Shown here: positions 32,301-47,300 of the stretch, one piece after another
How positions within the stretch are numbered: position 1 is the stretch's first letter
How the letters are laid out: every line of letters starts with the position of its first letter
Origin: Norana najaformis
Taxonomy: Eukaryota > Annelida > Clitellata > Crassiclitellata > Hormogastridae
Assembly: GCA_964023275.1 (NCBI GenBank)
Contig: OZ029923.1
Span: 8,324,480-8,388,479 of the forward strand
Reading direction: 5' to 3'
DNA: 64,000 nt
Program-made: the position numbers and the translations under genes
Notes under the pieces: model-generated
Seen by the model: the letters and a program-made list of their open reading frames with translations, nothing else
Told to the model about the DNA's origin: nothing
Database searches by the model: none

Positions 32301-35300
32301 ACACTGCACTCGTTAGAGTAAGTGGTGTTAAAGTTCGTTAGGAATAACAAGTTCATCTGTAAACAAATAATGTTCTGCAAGCTGAAAAAGACCACTGACA
32401 CATAACACAAGCCTTTTCCACCTGTTAACTTAACAAAGTACGTCAAGAGTATGCTACAAATATGCTACAAGTACACTTGAAGTATGCTGCTAGCTTACTA
32501 CTACAAGTACAATACACACATAGATTTTTGTAAAATGTTTTTTTGCATGTTTCTGATTTGTAAATTTTATGTATTCTACATCAGTGATTGGAAACGAGTT
32601 TCGAGAGCAGCCAAAAAGTGCCGAGGTCGCTGTTGGGTCGGATGCCGTCTTGGACTGTAAGCCCCCAAAAGGTGAACCTGAGCCAAAGATTCGATGGAGA
32701 AAAGACAGCGACGTGGTGAAAGTGTCGGACAGAATAACGATTTCAGAGACAGGAAGCCTTCGAATCAAGGACGTTCGAAAGGATGATGGTGGAGTCTATT
32801 TCTGCATCGCATACAACATCGGTGGCGAAAAGGATAGCATACCAGCAAGATTGGCAGTCAGAGGTTTGCTTGAGATCGATGGTGTATAGGATCTGATGAT
32901 AATTTAGCAGAATGTCTTTATGCTTTTCAGTTTCAAACTTCCTAAGTTTAAATGATAGTGACAACCTTTCACTGCAGTGTACCAGGGTACTGTGCATTAA
33001 TACATTATTTATACAACACCCCATCGTCAAGAGATCTACTTCAAGCCCAGCTATGTTTTGATGTTATCATCCCAAGCCCGAGATAAGGTCAGGCCATCTT
33101 TCATTTGTTACATGCCTTATTCGACAGTTGTCCTTAGTCCTGCGTGTCTTGGTGTTGAAGGATTATTTGGATAAAGCACAGAATTAGCCAGCGATGGACT
33201 GGATAACTTTTCCTTAGGGGTTTCACGGCTTGACAACAAATTGTCAATTCTAAATGATGCACCAGAATTCTAGATTTGGACAAAGAGGAAAATTGTGAAA
33301 GTGTTTGTAGTAATCTGCTACCACAGTGCTGCTCATTTCATTTTCCTGCCTTCAAGTACTCAAAATGTTTATGCCTTTCTGCAGTCATATGCTGGTAAAT
33401 TATTGTGTGGCTGGTGTTGTCTGTCTTTTCCTAATCTAATCGTTTGACTTCAGTAATGCCATTAATATTATAAAATGCAACGTGTCAAGTGATGGCATAT
33501 GAAAGCCTATTCACAATTCTGGTAATTTGCCGAATGCCATTCCATTCACCAAGGTTCTGCTCACCAAGGACGGGCATGTTCAAACAGGTAAATCTTTAAT
33601 GAAACATGGACAACGTAAAACACTCGGCACATCGGACAGGTGCACCGACTGAATTCCAGCTTTTACTTGAATTTTATGACTACGAACTCAAAATTGCTTT
33701 CCCTATTCTTTCTGCTGATTGGTGAAAATTGATGTCAGGTAGTAACATATGGATTACGAAATATAATGAATTGTTACTTGCTCAACACAGCAATGCATAC
33801 TGAACCGCCCCTGCACATTTATCTTGGCTTATTTCAGAGATTTGAATCTCGGGCTAGCATGATCCATGCATGGGGACCTTAAATGGTGTGGTGCCCATTC
33901 AAACAGGTGGTGGAAGGATCTTCGCAACTGATAAATTCATTGCAGAATGAGCAAGGTCGAAGTCATCAGGTCATTATAGAAAAACATGTACATTTACTTT
34001 TATTTACTGATATTTATCTCATTCCATTTCAGAGAAGCCAAGGATTGTGGAAGGTCCCAAAGATGTCCTGGTACAAGAAAACTTGGATGTTTTCTTCCAC
34101 TGCCGAGCCATCGGTGACCCTGAACCGACGATTATTTGGAAGAAAGTGGACGATCAAATGCCCCAGGGAAGGTCAGTTGGTTGTTTGCCAAGCAGTCAGC
34201 GATGTTTTAGCTGTTTTGTTATCAAAAGGTTGCAACGAGTAACGTTTTCCGAGTGGCATCTGTCACATGTGGCGTTTATTGGTTCTGCAGAAAACTGATA
34301 CCTTGATCTGTCTGGGGAATGCAGAGTATCAGATGGCAGCCGGCTTTCAGTGACGATTCTTTCTCACCTCTGGAAATTCTTTCCCCCCCCCCGAGATTCT
34401 TTTGTCGTGGAGATTTTGAGCCCTGGAAATTCTTTTTCCCCGAGATTCTTTTGGCGTGGAGATTTTGAGCCCTGGAAATTCTTTTTGTCGTGGAGATTTT
34501 GAGCACGACTTTTTCAGCAGATGTTGAGAGGAAAAATAAGTTACTTGCTTCATTTCTGAGGCAGCTGTTTTGAAAGAAATGTAATGTAACTTGAGCTCTG
34601 AGAAGGACCTTATTTTAATTAACCTAATCAAATCACTGAATCTACCTACTCATTCTCCCTCATTACCTTTCTCAATCTGGCCTCCAGTCTCCTCCTCTCT
34701 CAAATTCTGCAGCCACTCCTTAATCTATGTGGTTCCAGCTGTGTGGAATGAATCCTAAAAACCTCTGCCAGTTCGCTGATTCTCATTTCTTGTGTGTCAG
34801 TCCGAGTACTTCTCCTCTTCCCTCTCTATTGCAGCATTTCACATCAGATTGAAAACTGAACTATAGCGTTTTGTTATTTTATTAGGAGGAGGTACGAGAT
34901 GATGTAGGGAAGTTTGAACATGTTTAGAACTCAGGCATGCGCTGATGGATATGCTAATGTAGGATATTTTTGCCTCATACACCAAGACTTTTTCAGGCAA
35001 GCAAAAATGTATAGATTTGAGTGAGAGATATACACAAATGTTTCATCTGTAGAGTAAACTTGATGTTGGGACTTCAGTATGAAGAAATTTGATGTTATAG
35101 TGGTAAACTATAATTTGGAGAAAAGTCACAAGTTTATAAAAAGAAGAAACTTATTAAAATGCACTTATAATGCACACAAGATCAGTAAATCAGAATCTGA
35201 GGCCAAACTTAATAGAAATCAATCAGAAAAGAAACATTTGCGATGTAGAAATAGGCCACATTACTTTGTACGAGATATTGCGGACAAAGACAAAGACTAT

Positions 35301-38300
35301 CTTCAAAGACAATGAAGTGCAGTGTTTGAGATAGGAAAGATGCAGTGTCCTCCTGTTCTGCTCCTGCTCCTGCTCTGTCCCCATGGCCACCATCATCAAC
35401 AATTTCAACTGTAGCACCATGCTGTCTTCCCTGCTTGACCCCCTTAGATTCTGGCCTGGCACCAAATCTTACCAAATAACCTGACTTTTGCAGACCTGAT
35501 TTGACATAGCACCAGAGCATAAGGTGGTCGCCCTGCTTTCATGTGGTGCTGGGAAATTTCAGAGATTACATTCACATCACATTTAATCGTGTGCAGATTT
35601 TAACAAATTATGTGTATCATTTCTGAGTTTTTATGTTCTTAGGCTACACATACTGGAGGATCGAAGTCTTAAGATTGAACGTGCCCGACATTCAGATGAG
35701 GGTACATACACTTGTCGGGCGGAGAACTCCGTAGGGTGGCTTGAAGCTGAGGCTAAGCTAACCGTTCACTGTAAGTTGCTTTTTCAGCTCTGCTTCTGGT
35801 CTGACCTTATTTAATTACATTTGACATAAGAATTTGCTGTCATCTAACAGCTAACGTGATCTAGTCTAATTTGATCAACTCTAACATCAACTCTAACATA
35901 ACTGATGTAGAAATAGGCCACATTACTTTGTACGAGATACTGCGGACATAGACAAAGACTATCTTCAAAGACAGTGAAGTGCAGTGTTTGAGATAGGAAA
36001 GATGCAGTGTCCTCCTGTTCTGCTCCTGCTCCTGCTCTGTCCCCATGGCCACCATCATCAACAGTTTCAACTGTAGCACCATGCAGTCTTCCCCGCTTGA
36101 CCCCCTTAGATTCAGGCCTGGCACCAAATCTGACCAAACAACCTGACTTGCAGTCCAACACAATCTTATGGCCTTATTTGAAGAGACATTTGACTTCATT
36201 AGGGGAGACTACAATTTGGTCACCATAATCTTCTTAATATATTAACTTCTGTGGTGCTGGTTTTCAATGGGCAAGGCTTCTGTTATGGCACAGAAAAAAA
36301 AGTGGAATGTTCAGTCAGTTTCAATAAAGTCATTTGATTAAGGCAAAGAGGAATGCTATGATAAGCCTGTTGAAAGAAGTATCCGGTAATTAGGTAATTA
36401 GGTTTTAGGTCTTCCCTTCTGGTGCCCAGATGAACTATGAGCTCGTGTAATTCTGTTGCATCCTGAATGTGCCATTACTTTAACATTGTGTTGATGATGA
36501 TGATGATTATGATGAAAAATGGCAGTAAATAAATTGTATGTGTTTTAGGACATGCATTAACATGATAAAAATGTGTTCATATGTTTGCTTGTAATTTATG
36601 TATGCATTAGCATGATTTAGGTAGTCTTACAGCTAAAATGCATTAGCATGATTTAGGCATGTTAGCATGATTGAAATATGTTAGCCTTATAAAATGTGTT
36701 AACACGAAATGTGGAAGCAAGATCAAATTGTGTTGTAGAAACGTCGTGTTTTTATGTGTGACTTAGTGTTTTGATGTGATGCTTTTAGCTCAGCCATCAT
36801 TTGTCGTGACTCCGACAGACAAGACAGTTGGCGTCGGCAGAAGAGCGACATTCCGCTGTGAAGTGACAGGAAACCCTTTACCAACCGTTTTCTGGAATAA
36901 GGAAGCCAGTCAGGTTAGTCCAGCTGTCGGTCAACGGCAAATTGGATTTCGCTGGCATTCGAAAACAAGAAATCTCGGCACCTATGTTTTTCACTCTGGC
37001 AATTTGCAGCCAGTTAGATATAATTTGATGTGATGATAAAAACTGTACTGTATTGGTGCATACTGTTTAGCCTGTTTATGTTACTAGCATTGATGTAAAC
37101 AGAGATACTTTGGAGAGGTTCTTAAAAAGTGCTATATGAATGCCTTGATAAGGATGCTGTTCCATGCCAGGAATAGTCTGCTCATAGTGTACGTGTACTG
37201 CACCTGTAGGATACTCATTGTATATACATACTGTACTCACAGTCTGCTAGTAGCATACTTCTAGTGTACTTGTAGTACATTTGTACCATACTGTTAATGT
37301 ACTTTGTTAATTGGTGGAGCAGGCTGATTTCGTGTCAGTGGTGTCGTTTTCAGTTTGCTGAGCATTATTTGTTTACAGGTGAACTTTTTATTCCTGACAA
37401 ACTTTAACACCACTTAGGCTGGCAAATGCAGTGCTTTAGTTGCTATATTAAGTGCCTAGATACATATATGCATGCATTTGAGTGGATTCATGGTGCATGC
37501 TTATGTTTGGTTGGATCTGTGGACTCTGATATTTTTCCTAAGACTTTCTGGCATACCTCTTCTTACTGCAGTGGAAACAGCACTTGAAGCCTATGCAGTA
37601 TTTCTTTCCACTGTTGTTCGTAAATCGAAACATTGATCTGGCAGATTTTGCAACTATTATTAACTCAGACATGATGCCAACTTGTTGCCAATAGCTGTGG
37701 TTGTAGGTTACTCGATCCTTTCACCTCTTATCTATCTCTGTATCAAATGAAAATGAACTCACTCTCTCCAAACTGTCAGTAACTGACTCACCCTCATTGG
37801 AATATCAGGTTGCTGACAATATACCTTTTTTACCCTTGGGAAAAACGTTGTGTTATCTATATTCTGGTCTATTTTTGGATGTAAAATGATCAATACAGTG
37901 GTATAGTTTATCCTATGCAAACAGCTGTATCTTTGTACATGGTATAAGGTATTGTAAGGTCAGGTGAGGTTAAGCAAAGCCCGGCTAGATAAGATAAGGT
38001 AAGGTAAGATTACTGCTATGTTTTTCTGTGCCTCTGATCACAAGTTCTCTCAGCAGTAATAATATTGATCTAAGGTGCTTCAGAAGTCTTTGCGTAGGAT
38101 TCTTTTATGAAGATGTTGTGATTTGCAGACCCTGATGTTTCCGAATCAGGACCACGGGCGCATCTCTGTCTCAGAGGATGGAACTCTCATCATCGAATCA
38201 GTCCAGAAAGAAGATGCTGGCGAATACATATGCAAAGGCCTCAGCATTGCAGGCAGCGCTTATGCCAAGGCCAAGCTCGAGGTTAAAGGTCAGGAAGACT

Positions 38301-41300
38301 GAAATTTCATGTGACTCATCTTGTGGGGATGTTGTCCATTTGCAGCACTCTGGGGGCAGCGGTGGTGAAGGATTTCACCTGAATAATTAATTGACAAAAT
38401 GAGCAAGGTCGAGGCCATACAGTTGGTCGCTATAGAAAAACGTGTACATTTACATGTACATTTTACGATTCTAGGCACAGTCTGCAGTTACTGGATCACT
38501 GTGTACATGAATAAATGAATATCTAAATGCCAGCAGATGAAGACCTTTGTGTTTGATCATGGTCTTGTGTTGACAGGTCAGAAGCATCTGAAAAGTTTTC
38601 CTGTAGAAGCACTGTTTAAATGTGCACTTTTGATTACAGTTACAATTACGGTTTCTATTCTCTCCTGTTACACTATGTTACATTACGACTTTCAGAGGTT
38701 GATTCTCGACCACCTCCAATAATTCACCATGGACCTCAGAATCAGACTCTGCCAATCAACACTCTTGCGCTGCTGCACTGCTCTGCAAGCGGAGAACCAG
38801 TACCGTTGATCAGGTGGTACAAAAATGGCCGAATCCTTCCAGTGCGAGATCCAAGGTTCTCTATACTTGACTCGGGCACTCTTCAGATATCAGGTGAATA
38901 CAGAACTTGTACGACAAGAAATGTTAAAACATTTGTTTTTATGAAATTTATTGGTATGCTGGAAACTCCTTATACCGTTGTCTTTGAGGACAATCAACAA
39001 AAATATCAAGGACCACCTTATAATCAGGTCGTGTTGTAATGAGGACATTTTCTAAAGCTGACCTAAATTTGGGTTCAAGCTGACCTAAATTTGGGTTCCA
39101 TGTTCTTGACCATGTTAGATCAGAATTCATGTTTAAGTTGGTGCATTACATGGAGCCTGGTGTAGCTGAAATTTTTACAGTGATGCCTAACTGTAAGTGA
39201 TGCTTACATTTCTAATTACCAGTAAGTAAGAAATCAGTAAAGTGTAAGTTGTAGTAACGAAGAAAGAAGTAACTAAAAATAATTAATTACTTTGGATAAG
39301 TAACTGATATCAGTAATTATTTAATATATATGTAAAGTCTCATTTTTGTTACGGTAATTGGTTACTTTTGCCCGTCCAGTAACTAGTTACTATAACTAAT
39401 TATGTCTTCATAGTAACTATGCAACACTGTGTAATCGTAATCGTAAGCACCCAACAAAAGCTAAGTTACGGGAACCATCGTCTTCGCAGACGCACAGTCA
39501 AAACAAATTCCATAGGAGGAAGGGTTCGGTTCCAGCTCAAGATCCAAGAGCCAGGCACTGCTACATGGTATTTGAGAGGTTCCTAAAAGGTGTTCTACAA
39601 ATACCAAGATACATATATTTTATTGTATTTGACAGATCTGCGTAAGACGGATACAGGTATGTACACGTGCAAGGCCATCAGCGAAACTGGAGAGACGGCT
39701 TGGAGTGCAGCGCTCATAGTGGAGACACCAACCAACCCGTCGATCATATTCCATCGCACGCCAGAACCAACGACTTTTCCAGGACCACCATCTAAGCCGT
39801 CCGTTTCGGATGTGACAGAGACAAGCGTGAGACTGACATGGAAGGCAAACAGCAATCATGGCGCGTCTGCGGTCTATGCCTACACTGTCGAATACTTCAG
39901 CCATGAGACTGGAGAAGTAAAGAGACTTAGTCTCCATCTTGGTCATTCTCTTTTTGTTTGTCTCCTTCTTTGTGTTTTTTTGCCTTTAAAGAATGGAGAA
40001 ACAAAGATGCATTGTGAGGTGCAGTAAAATTTCAAAGATTTACATTCAAATTGTGTTTACATTTCTGTCAGATGTTGATGTTTTACTTACATTTTAAGAC
40101 TGGAGTAGTTAAGAAATATTGTCTTCTTCTTGGCCCTCCTCTTACAGTCCATTTGTCTGTGTGTGTGTTTCTATGTGTGTCTGTGTGTGTCTGTGTGTGT
40201 GTCTGTCTGTCTGTATGTATATCTGTCTGTCTGTCTGTTTTCAAATCTTTCTCTCTATATCTTTTTTCTGTCTTGTAAACTGATTAATTGTTTTGCCCTC
40301 TTGTTAGCTGGATGACAAAGTGCTGCTGTTTTTGATTGATGTTGCTGGTCAAATGATGGATTGGTTGTTAGTGGGGTTGATTGATTGACTGACTGATGGA
40401 ATAATTAATGGTTGGTTGGCTGGTTTGTCAACCGGGCACTAGGTGGGTGGTATGTTGGCTGATTGCTGATGCATTTAGCTTTTGACCTTAGCGTGTTTTC
40501 CATTTGTTTTATCACCTGTTTTTACTCCAACCAAAATATCTTTGTGGTTAGCCTGATGAATTGTCAATGCAAAGGTCAAAGGTCTAAATCCCCACCAGAA
40601 CAGAAATACATATAAAGATTTTTATGCTAACACCCCTAAATGTAAATATAAATGTAAGTGTACACTTGTTTTTCTATAGTGACCGTATGGCCTTGACCCT
40701 GCTCATTTTTCAATGGATTAATCAGGTGAGATCCTTCACCACCGCTGCCCATTTGAATGAGTAAACTGACATGGACTCATGTAGAAGATCAGGCGGTCGG
40801 TGGAGGTACCCCTACTTGCTATCACATCCTAGGGCTAAGAAAATATGGTTGCCAACACTTTTCTATCCTTGGCTACTTTTTTCAAAATATTTTAAAACCA
40901 GGACTACCAGACTGTAAGTAATGCATTTGCATTTGTTAACATGCCATATGTCCATTGACTGAGCAAGTAATGTAAACCTGTAGTACTGGGTTCAAGGATG
41001 TTACAACTGAGGTGTAGAGTAAATGAGCATTTACCTTGCCTTTCCTTACCTTATCAGCTTGCTGATTCGTTTTTGTACAGATTGGTTGATCTAACTGACT
41101 GATTGATTAATTAATTAACTGGTATTTATTTATGATTAAGCTGTGGGGTTGATTGTGTTGTAGGGTTGGATAGTGGCATCCGGCACAATCACTGAGCCAT
41201 CCTTTGTTGCACGTGGTCTCAGGCCCGACACTGCCTACATGTTCCTCGTCAGAGCTCAGAACTCGCACGGCCTGAGTCTGCCTAGCCATGTTACGGCCCC

Positions 41301-44300
41301 TGTTCGCACAAAAGGTTCGTTTCTTCTATATACTATGTAAAGACTTTATCTTCTGGTGTCTTAGTTGTATTTGTTGTGTTCTGAATTGTCCTACCCTGTT
41401 GTGTCTGTCTGGTCTTCTAACTTATCCTATCCAATCATGTCATATCATATATCCTGTACTGTTCTGCCCTAACCTCTCATATCCTATCCCATCCAATCGC
41501 AAATAAACCCATCCAGTTCCTTCGTATCTTCTTTCATCTTATCCTTACAGTAAACTTGAGATTTCTACAGCAACCAACAAAGGCTAAGCCATGGGGAAAC
41601 AGCTTTTTCACTGGCACTGAGTGAAAACAAAATCAAGAAGGGTTCGGTTCCAGGTCAAGATCCTAGAGTCAAGCAGGCTGCAGTAGGTAGTGTTTGGAAT
41701 TGGATCTGCAGGAAGCAGAATAGGCTCTGGCAAAGAGGAGTGTTTTAAGTTTTGAGTGGAAGACCTGTGCAGGGATTGCAAGGGGAAAATCCTATCCTCT
41801 CCTAGCTCATTCTATTCTATCCTATCCTTTCCTATCCTCTCCTATCCTATCCTCTTCTATCTCATTCTATCCTATCCTATCCTTTCCTATCCTCTCGTAT
41901 CCTATCCTCTTCTATCTCATTCTATCCTATCCTATCCTTTCCTATCCTCTCATATCCTATCCTCTTCTGTCTCATCCTATCCTATCCTTTCCTATCCTCT
42001 CCTATCCTATCCTCCTCTATCTCATTCTGTCGCATTCTGTCATATATCTCTTATTCTGTCCTTTCCAGTCCTATTCTGAGCAGTTGGTTTTGGTTTGTGC
42101 AGCAGCAAGATTCAGACTTTGTGTTTTTGCCACTAGGTGACGCTTCAGTTCAGTCACATCCTTCATCGCCCCCTCTCGACCTCAGCCTAGTGGCAGAGAA
42201 GCTGTCCGGGCAGATAGTGACGATGCTGTTGCCAGAAGCAATGAGCTCAACGGCAGTAAAGCTGTCATGGGAAGTGCGAAGGAACCAGCGTTTCATCGAG
42301 GGATTCCACATCCGGTATCGTGCCATGCCGACGACAGATGACCAGACCAGTGGTGGTCGTGCTGGAGTCAATCTAGCCGACTGGACTGTGGAGACGATCC
42401 AGAGTAATACGGCTACCATGTACACCCTGCACAATCTGGAAAGGTATACGTGGTACGAGATCCACATCCAGCCGTTCTACTCGACGGTTATTGGGCAGGA
42501 GAGCAACATCGTTCGTGTGAGAACATTTGAGGATGGTAACTGCAAGTTTGATTCTATCCAGTTCAAACGTATTATCTTCTGATGTCGTCATTCTTCGTAT
42601 CACCTTCGTGGGACAGGCGGATGTTTCGAGCTTTCTGTTCCACAAGTTCCCACTTTCAAACTCTGTTCGGGAATTACGGTTTCTGCATTTATAAAGTGGA
42701 ACTATCGAATGACTAAGCATCAGTAGATGGCGCTGAGCTGTTGTGAGTAAAGGACTTGCTTAAGGTCCCTACACAGTAACTGTCTCGGGGGAGGGTCAAA
42801 ACCATACTGTCAGCGTTACAAGCCAAGTGCTCTGTCCAACGAGCTGTCATGCCCCATACAGACATCAAATGTTACCTGTCGCTAATATTACATAAAAATA
42901 CTGTTAATAGAATTAATTCAGCTGTGTTTTCTTTGCGCGGATAGTTCCATCTGCTCCACCAAACAACATCCAAGTCAAGATGGTTGACAACAGTACAATC
43001 TATCTTACATGGGAACCACCCCCGAAACGCTTCCTCAACGGAGTACTACGTGGTTATAAGGTTTGCTGTCTTAAGTTTTTTCTTTAAAACAGTTTTTGCA
43101 AATGGAGTTGTAAGTTATTACTGGAAGTTGTTTTAGCTCCTTTTGTTTGACGGGGAACGGAAGATGACTGTGCACACGTACTTATATGCCGAGGTTAAGA
43201 AACTGAAGTTGCTCGATATCTATGCCGGATATCAAGGGTTGGCTTAACTGAATGGTCATTTTTCGTATTTGGATTTTGGTTGACCACAGATCATAACAGT
43301 TTGGTATGTAGACATTCAAAACAGAAAGTGCTTCAGTAGTGTGTGTGCATGTTTGGGCATTTATTCGCTTGAGGCTAAATGACAGTGGCTGTGGAAGTGT
43401 TTGAATAATGTATTCATCGTTAGAATGACCCACATGAGCAAAGGGTGCATAATTGCCACTGAATTGGTCGTTAGATGGATGGATAAATTGCTAGCCAAAC
43501 ACTAATTAAGACAATGACTGTTCTTTGCCACATTTGAACTGCCATATTAGACAGAATGAAATGGAACCTATAATTATCCTGGACATTGAGTCATGAATAC
43601 TTGATGAACTTATGAATGAATTTACGAAAGAGAACAACACCAAGAACCGTACTAGAAATATTAGAAGTATTAGCAGAGCAGCATTTTTGATGAAATTTAT
43701 ATTGCGTACATTTGAACCTTACTTGCCCTTCTTTGCCAATATATTCTGTAAGTGCCTGAAACAGTTCTCTTTTATCAATGTTTTGTTATGTTTGGTCAGA
43801 AGCACCTCTTAGGAGTTTTGCATGAAGAGGCGCTTTATACATTTATTACAGTTACAATTACAATAACCACCTCCTGTTAACGCTAACTTTGGGATCCACA
43901 CCAAGTACTGTGTAATTGCAAGGTTGCGTTGTGAGATTGCGTTCTGAGGAAGTTGTGTTTGAAAGATGAACTGAATTTCAGATTAAAATTCCAACCCTTT
44001 ATTTCAGAATAAAAAGGTACATCTTAAGTTTCTGTGAGACTAAGAACATACCTTTTCAATTTTGCTTATCATTCTCAGGTGGGGCTAACCTGGAATTATC
44101 AGATTATAAGCGTTGGTTCACCTGAGCACCTCTGATATTTATATTATGAGACACATAAAGTTCAAGTTGATCTAACCCAATACACTGCAAACACACTAGC
44201 AAAAGCTCAGGCTGGTCAGAAGATATGAACAGGCAGCTTTTATGTTTCTTCCAGAAGCTTTTGCTTGAAAGTTCTGGAGCATGGAGCTCAACAGGCAATG

Positions 44301-47300
44301 AATTCCATACTATGAGAAAGATAGATTCTGTTTGTATTATAATGGCGCTACAGAAGTTATGTGATTAGATTAGATTAGAAATCTCAGTGTAAATTGTTGC
44401 CTATCTGAGAGTGTTGACCAAATCGGTTATGATTTGATTATTTGATTACAGATCTACATGTATGGAAGCGAAGCTAAGTACGATAAGACAATCTCTACAA
44501 ACGCAAGTCTGGATGCCGTCTTCATTCATCAAGTTGTAAAGGATATGACTTACAAAATCCAGATGTCAGCTCACAATCGGATGGGAGAGGGCATTCGAAG
44601 TGATCCAATCTTCATAGGTAAAATGCTTTGATAATTGCTCTAAGTCCTTCTAACTGTTCTAATCTTGTCGAAAGACTTCCATAGCAGTGTTACATGAGAC
44701 ATCTGTCGATGGTCAATTCAGATTGGATAACCATAATTTTGTATACAAAGCTTGTTGAGGTCATAGGTCATAGGAACCAGGAAGTGGTGGATAAGCACCA
44801 TTTCATAGAGTCTGCATCTCTTTTGAGAGGTCCCTCTATATAAATGAACAGAAATGTCTGTTCAGAATTGAGCTGATTAAGATGGAGTTTTGTGTCTGAA
44901 CTTGTGTGACATGAGTCAACTGATGGAGCAGACAGAACTGAGCAGAACTATGATAACTGGCTTTCAAACATCTGGGTGTCTAACTGTTTCTTACCTGAAG
45001 ACTGACCATGCGCGCTTTAAAAATCTTTGCAATAATAATAATGATAATAATAATAGTAATGGCTGTACAACTGACATTATTATTAGGTGTGAATGTTATC
45101 ACATGTATTTGTAACATTTTATTTCTTTTGCTCAAGATTTGGTACTTTGTAACTGTTAAGTCCTTTAGCTCTAGTTCTATTCTTGTGTAACAGAATTTTT
45201 CCCTTTGGCCTTCTTGCTTTCTGTCAAGGGCCGCAAATAGCTCAGAAGAACATCGTTAAAGAGCCGTGGTTTGTGGCGACGTTGATCGGTGTAATTGGAG
45301 GAGGGCTGTGGCTTGTGCTCTGCGTCCTCAGCATCTGGCTCTACAGAAGACGCAAAGGATGCAAGAAAATGCCAAGGAACATTCATCCAAGCGGTAAGTT
45401 CTTTTTACCACAATCAACTCAGCTACGTCCATCTTGGCCACACGTTTAATAATAATAATAATAAGAAAATTTATATAGCGCCGTAGCACAGCCGAGGCCG
45501 AAGAAAGCACCAAAGTTGGCTTGGTGGATTGCTCTTCTTCTTAGTCTTTGGTTGACGTCTGTGTATTATGTATTTGAACATTTATATAGCACCTTTTAGG
45601 ACTTCATGAAACACTAATGTTTTTAATTTGCTCTAAGTCCCTAAAACTAGCTTACATCATGAGGTGATGATTTTACCATTGTTCAGCCTTATTATATAAT
45701 TTAATAAATAATTCACTTTCTTATACTTTTTCTTTTACTTTCTTCCATTTAATGTGTAGTATATAATTAATTTAAATACTGTAATTTCTTATATATAATA
45801 TCTATTTCAGTTGCTGTATACAAACCTCATGACTGTTTAGGGTAGGTATCACTTATCATCGCATTATTAAATACCTAAGAAATTGTAATCAATTTTAAGT
45901 TGTATTAATTTAATGTTCTTTCTCAAGTTTTTAAAATTTATCGGAAAAACTTTATTTTATAAGCGTATTTTGTATATTATACTTAAGTTTCTTTTCATTA
46001 GTATGATATTTAAATTTTTAAATATGTAGTAATTTTGATGATATCAAAAGAGAACTAATGTTTGTTTCCACTTTGTGTATTATATTTTTGGAGGAAAATA
46101 TTATTAGTACTAATTAACGTTTTATAGGAATTATATAAGTAATTATTTTTTGCATAGGAGTAATATATTACTGATTATAATTAATATTTGAACAGGAATG
46201 GATTGATAATGAATGAAGCTGTGGAGGCAACTTATCAGCCGCAAAAAGATGCCACATGCAGTAAGTTGATTCCATGACAACCGAAGCACTAATGGCTCTG
46301 AAACTGAAGTGCTAATAAAAGTTGTCAGGTTTTGTTTATAAGCCAACATGCTATCAGATCATCGTACATTTAACTGGGTTTATGGAGAAAGTTTTAGTGC
46401 TTCATTCCTCTGCATGTAGCTATGTACTGAGCGGCTTAAAAGGTGCTTAAATACTAAATGTCTGTGTGTGTGTGTGTGTACATAAATACATACATAAATA
46501 CATACATACATGTTTTAATACATATATACATGCATACATAAACACAAGGAATTTTAATTTGTCCACTAAATGAGCACAGAATTTTCATTAAATTTCAGGC
46601 ACCAAAGAAGTTCAGTATATGAGCACAAATGTTCCGAGCCTGCAGTCTTCTGCTGGCCTCAAGACATTCTATAACAAGGCACACCTCGCCACTCCTTACG
46701 CAACCACTAACCTTCTGCCAAACGTTGGTTCCAGCCTAGACCAGAGCGCATTTAAGCCGATACAGCATACGTACATCATCCAGCAAGATGGCCGCAATTC
46801 CATCGACAGCGGAGTCAAGCACGATATCTCCAGCACCGATTCCAACAACGACAGTGGTCGTGGCAATGCAGGCAAGTGCAGGACTACTGCCATTTAATCT
46901 AGGGTTAGAGTTAGGGTTAGGACTAGGGTTAGGACTAGGGTTAGGGTTAGAGTTATCATGATGCACAAGACATCATCATTCAAAAGTTGTACCCCATTGG
47001 AGTAGCCTAGTAGAATCCATTAGGTCAGGAGAACCAGAAGTTAGGATTTAAATAAGTGAGTCTTAACAATCGAAGAGAATGTTGCCTGCTGAGATTTCAT
47101 AATAGGAAGCGTAAAGTATAACCGAAAAACGAGCCAAGAATTTATCAGCATTTACTATATAAACAAGCTGGCAGCCATTTGTGTTATATGTGCAAACGGC
47201 ACCACACGTGTTGATATGCTTCCAAATTATGATGAAGACTTGTCCATTATCAGTGACTCATGGGTAGAAGTTTTTCCCCGATCTTGTTTGATGCTTTGTG

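Noticed and set aside
46872-46897. Robo ending at the stop at 46897
   Set aside because: It would exclude the CC2 motif and the SSDGSF block, which are clearly Robo and in matching phase. A GC donor explains the continuation better.
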